From: Arthrobacter sp. EM1
Lineage (GTDB): Bacteria; Actinomycetota; Actinomycetes; Actinomycetales; Micrococcaceae
NCBI RefSeq assembly: GCF_029964055.1
Contig: NZ_CP124836.1
Span: forward strand, 1 to 64,000
DNA: 64,000 nucleotides
Direction: 5' to 3'
Positions 60,682 to 64,000 of this stretch are shown here, piece after piece. Position 1 is the first letter of the stretch, and each line of letters begins with the position of its first letter. The notes beneath the pieces were generated by a model. That model searched no databases, was not told where the DNA came from, and saw only the letters and a program-made list of their open reading frames with translations. A program made the translations under genes and the position numbers.

Positions 60682-61458
60682 ATGACTTCATTACCGGTCC
60701 AGGGCGCACAAGTCGTCAGCCGCGCCGCCTCCCTGCTGCGTATTGTCGGGCGGAAACCGGAAGGATCCCCGCTCGTTGAACTCGTCAGGGAATCCGGGCT
60801 CACCCGCCCCACCGTGCACCGGCTGCTCTCCTCGCTGGCCTCCGAGGGCCTGCTGGACCAGGACCCGGTCAGCGGCAACTGGGTGCTGGGTCCGGAGATC
60901 CTGCTGATGGGCTCTGTGGCGTCGGCGCGCTTTCCACTCGAGGAGATCGCCCGGCCCAGCCTGCGCCGGCTCGCAGAGGAGACCGGCGAAAGCGCGTTCT
61001 TCTCCATCCGGCGCGGCGCCGAGACGGTGTGCCTGCTCCGGGAGGAGGGCAGCTTCCCGGTGCGGTCCTTTGTGCTGCACGAGGGCGTCCGCTTCCCGAT
61101 CGGGGTCGCCTCCGCCGGGACCGCCATCATGGCATTCCTGCCGGAGGCGGAGCAGGAAGAGCTGCTGGCCGGCTGGACAGCGCACGCCGGCAGCTTTGCG
61201 GCCGCCCACACCCGGTCCCTGGTCCGGGAGAACTTGGAAGCGACGCGGCAGGCTGGCTATTCGGTCAACCCCGGGCTCGTGCTGGAAGGCAGCTGGGGGA
61301 TGGGGGCAGCGGTCTTCGACCAGCGCGGACGGCCCGCCTGGGCGCTGTCGCTGACCGGCATCGAGCAGCGCTTCCGTGCCGAGCGGCAGGAGATGCTGGG
61401 CCGCCTCCTGATGGACGAGGCGCACCGGATCTCCACCCTGCTGCAGGGCGCCAAATAG
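60682..61458 (+). CDS. IclR-family transcriptional regulator
   Basis: A 258-residue regulator. Winged helix: VVSRAASLLRIVGRKPEGSPLVELVRESGLTRPTVHRLLSSLASEGLLDQDP; effector domain with LRRLAEETGESAFFSIRRGAETVCLLREEGSFPVRS, GVRFPIGVASAGTAIMAFLP and GYSVNPGLVLEGSWGMGAAVFDQRGRPAWALSLTG. Ribosome site GAGGAAG. It is divergent from the CoA-transferase/thiolase operon and probably represses or activates it in response to a 3-oxoacid or aromatic intermediate. Confidence 0.93.
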   Translation: MTSLPVQGAQVVSRAASLLRIVGRKPEGSPLVELVRESGLTRPTVHRLLSSLASEGLLDQDPVSGNWVLGPEILLMGSVASARFPLEEIARPSLRRLAEETGESAFFSIRRGAETVCLLREEGSFPVRSFVLHEGVRFPIGVASAGTAIMAFLPEAEQEELLAGWTAHAGSFAAAHTRSLVRENLEATRQAGYSVNPGLVLEGSWGMGAAVFDQRGRPAWALSLTGIEQRFRAERQEMLGRLLMDEAHRISTLLQGAK

Positions 61459-61491
61459 GCCGGTGCCCGGGCGGAGCGGGTCTTGGGGCGG

Positions 61492-62313
61492 CTATTTCCA
61501 CCAAGTGTCGAAGATGGTGACCGGGACGGTTCGTTTGTGCCGGGTGCGGAGGTATTTCTGCTCGATCAGCTCGGCTGCTGCCACCGGGATGTCGCGGCCT
61601 TCGAGGTAGTCGTCGATCGTGTCGTAGCTCAGGCCCAGCTCGTCCTCGTCGGTGCGGCCGGGCTGACCGTCGAGGAGGTCGGCCGTGGGGACCTTCTCCC
61701 AGATCCGCGCCGGGGCGCCGAGCTCGGCAAGGAGCGCCCTGTTCTGGCGCTTGTTCAGCCCGAACAGCGGCAGGATGTCGGCGCCGCCGTCGCCGTACTT
61801 CGTGAAGAAGCCGGTCACGGACTCCGCGCCGTGGTCGGTGCCGATCACCAGGTAGTTGTGCTCACCGGCGAGGGCGTATTGCGCGATCATGCGGGTCCGC
61901 GCCTTCGTGTTGCCCTTGTGAAAGTCGGAGATCCCGTTGCCCACGGTCTTCTCGAATTCGTCCTCGAAGCCGTCCACGGCGGCCGAGATGTTGAATGTCC
62001 ACTCGGTTTTGGCCTGGATGAAGTCCAGGGCGGCCTGGGCGTCGTCTTCATCGCGCTGCACTCCGTAAGGCAAGCGGACGGCAACGAAGTTCGCATCCAC
62101 ACCTTCGGTCGCCAACTCCTCGACGGCGAGCTGGGCCAGCCGGCCGGCGAGGGACGAATCCAGTCCGCCGGAAATGCCCAGGACGAATCCCTTGGTGTGG
62201 GTCGCCTTCAGGTAGTCCTTGAGGAACGTGACGCGTTTGCGCACCTCCCCGGCCGGATCGATCCGGGGCTGCACGCCCATTTCTTCGATGATTTTCGCCT
62301 GGATGTCACGCAT
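61492..62313 (-). CDS. nadE: NH3-dependent NAD+ synthetase
   Basis: About 273 residues. ATG at 62313 begins the conserved [14 protein letters not shown]; the nine extra upstream codons are not needed. PP-loop [23 protein letters not shown] binds ATP pyrophosphate; [59 protein letters not shown] is the family core. It makes NAD+ from deamido-NAD+, ATP and ammonia. No glutaminase domain is present, in line with its length. Convergent with the IclR gene, 33 bp apart. Confidence 0.96.
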   Translation of the reverse strand: MRDIQAKIIEEMGVQPRIDPAGEVRKRVTFLKDYLKATHTKGFVLGISGGLDSSLAGRLAQLAVEELATEGVDANFVAVRLPYGVQRDEDDAQAALDFIQAKTEWTFNISAAVDGFEDEFEKTVGNGISDFHKGNTKARTRMIAQYALAGEHNYLVIGTDHGAESVTGFFTKYGDGGADILPLFGLNKRQNRALLAELGAPARIWEKVPTADLLDGQPGRTDEDELGLSYDTIDDYLEGRDIPVAAAELIEQKYLRTRHKRTVPVTIFDTWWK

Positions 62314-62446
62314 GAACCAAAGCCTAGCCAGAGGTGTCAACCGGACTCAACTGTGTCGCCCCGCCCGACCCCGCGGATGAGGCTTTGCAGGGAGCAAATT
62401 CCCGCCGCGTTGGCCCCTGCCGCGGCACCCCCGGCAGGAGTAGCGT

Positions 62447-63682
62447 ATGGCCATGGAGACGACCGGGTGCGTGGTGGTCGGCGGGGGTCCGGCAGGCATG
62501 ATGCTTGGGTTGCTGCTGTCCCGTGCCGGAGTGCGCGTTACGGTACTGGAGAAGCATGCCGACTTCTTCCGGGACTTCCGCGGCGACACCGTCCATGCGT
62601 CCACAATCCGGCTGATCGACGAGCTGGGCCTGGGCGACGAGTTCCGCCGGTTGCCCCAAAGCCGGCTCAGCAGCATCGCTTTCCCGGTGCCCGGAGGTCC
62701 GCCGGTGACGGTGGGGAACTTCGATTCGATGCCTGCGCCCTACAACTACATTGCCATGATGCCGCAGTGGGACTTCTTGGACTTCCTGGCCGGCGCCGCC
62801 GCCCAGGAACCGTCCTTTGAGCTGCGGATGAGCCATACAGCCACGGCGCTGGTGCGGAACGGGGGCCGGGTCGCCGGTGTGAAGTACACAAACGCCGACG
62901 GTGCCGGGGGAGAGCTCCGGGCGGATCTGGTGGTTGCCACCGACGGGCGGCATTCCACGCTGCGCCGCGCGGCCGGGCTCGCGCCGAAAGAATACCCCGT
63001 GCCCTTTGATACCTGGTGGTTCCGGTTGCCCCGCTATTCCTCCGAATCGGGTGCCGTGGCGGGAATCGTTCCCGCATTCGGCCGGGGCGAGGCCTTGGTG
63101 ACTCTAAACCGCAGCGACTACTATCAGCTGGGGTACTTGGCGCCCAAGGGCGCGGATGCCAGGATCCGGGCCGAGGGAGTCGAGGGAATCCGGCACCGGG
63201 TTGCCGCCCTGCGCCCAGACCTCGCGGACCGGGTGGGGGCCATCGCCTCGCTGGCGGAACTGCACTGGCTGGACGTGCGTCTTAACCGGCTGCGCCAGTG
63301 GCACGTCGACGGACTCCTCTGCATCGGCGACGCCGCGCACGCCATGTCGCCGGCCGGCGGCGTGGGGATAAACCTCGCCATCCAGGACGCCGCCGCAGCC
63401 GCAGCGATCCTTGCCCCGGCACTGCTTCGGGGCAAGGTGCCACGCACGGAACTGGCGAAAGTCCAACGACGGCGGCGGCTGCCCACCGTCGTAGTGCAAA
63501 CCGGCCAACGGGTGATGCACAAGCTCCTGTTCGAGCCGATCATGATCGGGAAACGGTCCGGGGCGCCGGCGGCCCTGCTGTCCGTGGCACGCCATAGCCC
63601 GGCCATCAGACACCTGCTGCCCCGGTTTATCGCCTTCGGGCCGCGCCCGGAACACGCGCCGGCGTTCGCCCGGCGCGCCTAA
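62447..63682 (+). CDS. FAD-dependent aromatic-ring-type monooxygenase
   Basis: A 411-residue PHBH/UbiH-fold flavoprotein: FAD motif GCVVVGGGPAGMMLGLLLSRAGVRVTVLEKHADF, DG motif LVVATDGRHSTLRRAAGL and GD motif LLCIGDAAHAMSPAGGVGINLAIQDAAAAAAIL. The ATG at 62447 has only a weak ribosome site (GGCAGGAG further up). Substrate unknown; similar proteins act on quinone precursors, phenols or polyketides. An acyl carrier protein gene is convergent with it. Confidence 0.88.
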   Translation: MAMETTGCVVVGGGPAGMMLGLLLSRAGVRVTVLEKHADFFRDFRGDTVHASTIRLIDELGLGDEFRRLPQSRLSSIAFPVPGGPPVTVGNFDSMPAPYNYIAMMPQWDFLDFLAGAAAQEPSFELRMSHTATALVRNGGRVAGVKYTNADGAGGELRADLVVATDGRHSTLRRAAGLAPKEYPVPFDTWWFRLPRYSSESGAVAGIVPAFGRGEALVTLNRSDYYQLGYLAPKGADARIRAEGVEGIRHRVAALRPDLADRVGAIASLAELHWLDVRLNRLRQWHVDGLLCIGDAAHAMSPAGGVGINLAIQDAAAAAAILAPALLRGKVPRTELAKVQRRRRLPTVVVQTGQRVMHKLLFEPIMIGKRSGAPAALLSVARHSPAIRHLLPRFIAFGPRPEHAPAFARRA

Positions 63683-63683
63683 G

Positions 63684-63730
63684 CCCGGCCCCAGCCGCAC
63701 CCCTAGCCGGGGCCCGGCGACCGGGCCGGG
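63684..63730. terminator. Possible convergent terminator
   Basis: Perfect 8-bp arms CCCGGCCC (63684) and GGGCCGGG (63723), with further GC pairing possible inside, fill the 49-bp gap between the convergent monooxygenase and acyl carrier protein genes. No U tract. Confidence 0.4.
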
Positions 63731-63731
63731 A

Positions 63732-63974
63732 TCAGCCGTGGGCTGCGAGGTAGCCAATCAGTCCCTTGACCGTGGCCACCTCCGGGTAGTCCCGCTCCGG
63801 GATGTCGACGCCGGTGGCCGTGTCGATCGTTTCGACCAGCCGGAGGAAGTCCAGCGAATCGAGTTCGAGGTCCTGCCGCAGCCGGGCGTCTTCGTTCACG
63901 CCGGCGAGGTCCACGTCCGGTGCGACCTTGCCGATCGCCGACTGTACCGCCGCCCGGGCGTCGTGTTCGTTCAT
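63732..63974 (-). CDS. Acyl carrier protein
   Basis: An 80-residue carrier domain with the phosphopantetheine site in DLELDSLDFLRLVETID (Ser of DSL). The sequence LRQDLELDSLDF and the acidic composition are typical of stand-alone ACPs outside the main fatty-acid locus. A GAGGAACC-type ribosome site precedes the ATG. No fatty acid or polyketide synthase gene is in the window; partners may lie beyond the right edge, since this gene's promoter side faces it. Confidence 0.92.
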   Translation of the reverse strand: MNEHDARAAVQSAIGKVAPDVDLAGVNEDARLRQDLELDSLDFLRLVETIDTATGVDIPERDYPEVATVKGLIGYLAAHG

Positions 63975-64000
63975 GGTTCCTCCCGTTTCACATTACCCAC

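Overview
The window is high-GC DNA (GTG/TTG starts, GC-rich third positions, dense operons with 1-8 nt overlaps). Its gene families point to a soil actinobacterium of the Arthrobacter/Pseudarthrobacter type. That assignment is inferred from gene content and codon character; no rRNA or marker gene is present to confirm it. There is no insertion sequence, prophage or CRISPR array. About sixty genes, three tRNAs and several hairpins and operator-like sites can be supported.

Layout. 1-7045: a tellurite/stress (Ter) operon cut by the left edge, with TelA, TerD, two unrecognised proteins, an HpcH-type aldolase, a very large phosphoribosyltransferase-TRSP-StiP-PELOTA fusion and a HAD phosphatase. 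7026-20439: housekeeping and accessory genes: formimidoylglutamase, purine permease, CopC-like protein, universal stress protein, ABC-2 exporter, NlpC/P60 hydrolase, minimal metalloprotease and DMT exporter. This stretch ends in a deletion scar that removed the 5' halves of a divergent argP/argO pair. 20492-24699: a PaiB-like protein, a Glu-Asp-Phe tRNA cluster, a lipoprotein and a five-gene alkaline-shock (Asp23/AmaP) operon. 24837-29600: a LacI-controlled sugar ABC importer without its own ATPase. 29608-31330: an unknown conserved protein and exonuclease III. 31495-35813: valine-catabolism operon (mmsA, hydroxyisobutyryl-CoA hydrolase, mmsB, enoyl-CoA hydratase). 35935-40138: DUF1761, MarR, acyl-CoA synthetase and a divergent acyl-CoA dehydrogenase with a palindrome between the last two. 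40295-46549: GGDEF protein, cold-shock protein, glycosyltransferase, two alpha/beta hydrolases and a zinc alcohol dehydrogenase.

46550-60643 is the most interesting part: an apparent ketone-catabolism island. A five-gene set resembles acetophenone/acetone carboxylase: two HyuA-type subunits, one HyuB-type subunit, a small zinc-ribbon gamma subunit and a fifth unrecognised protein. It sits between a divergent alcohol dehydrogenase and a MalT-like LuxR regulator, followed by beta-ketothiolase and CoA-transferase A/B genes with a divergent IclR regulator. Together these could take a secondary alcohol to a ketone, a 3-oxoacid, a 3-oxoacyl-CoA and acetyl-CoA. The HyuB-type subunit is broken by a one-base shift in a G tract. 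60682-64000: IclR regulator, NAD synthetase, FAD monooxygenase and an acyl carrier protein.

Limits: family calls are made by eye from motifs, length and context. Substrates of the transporter, the carboxylase, the hydrolases and the monooxygenase are not determined by the sequence.
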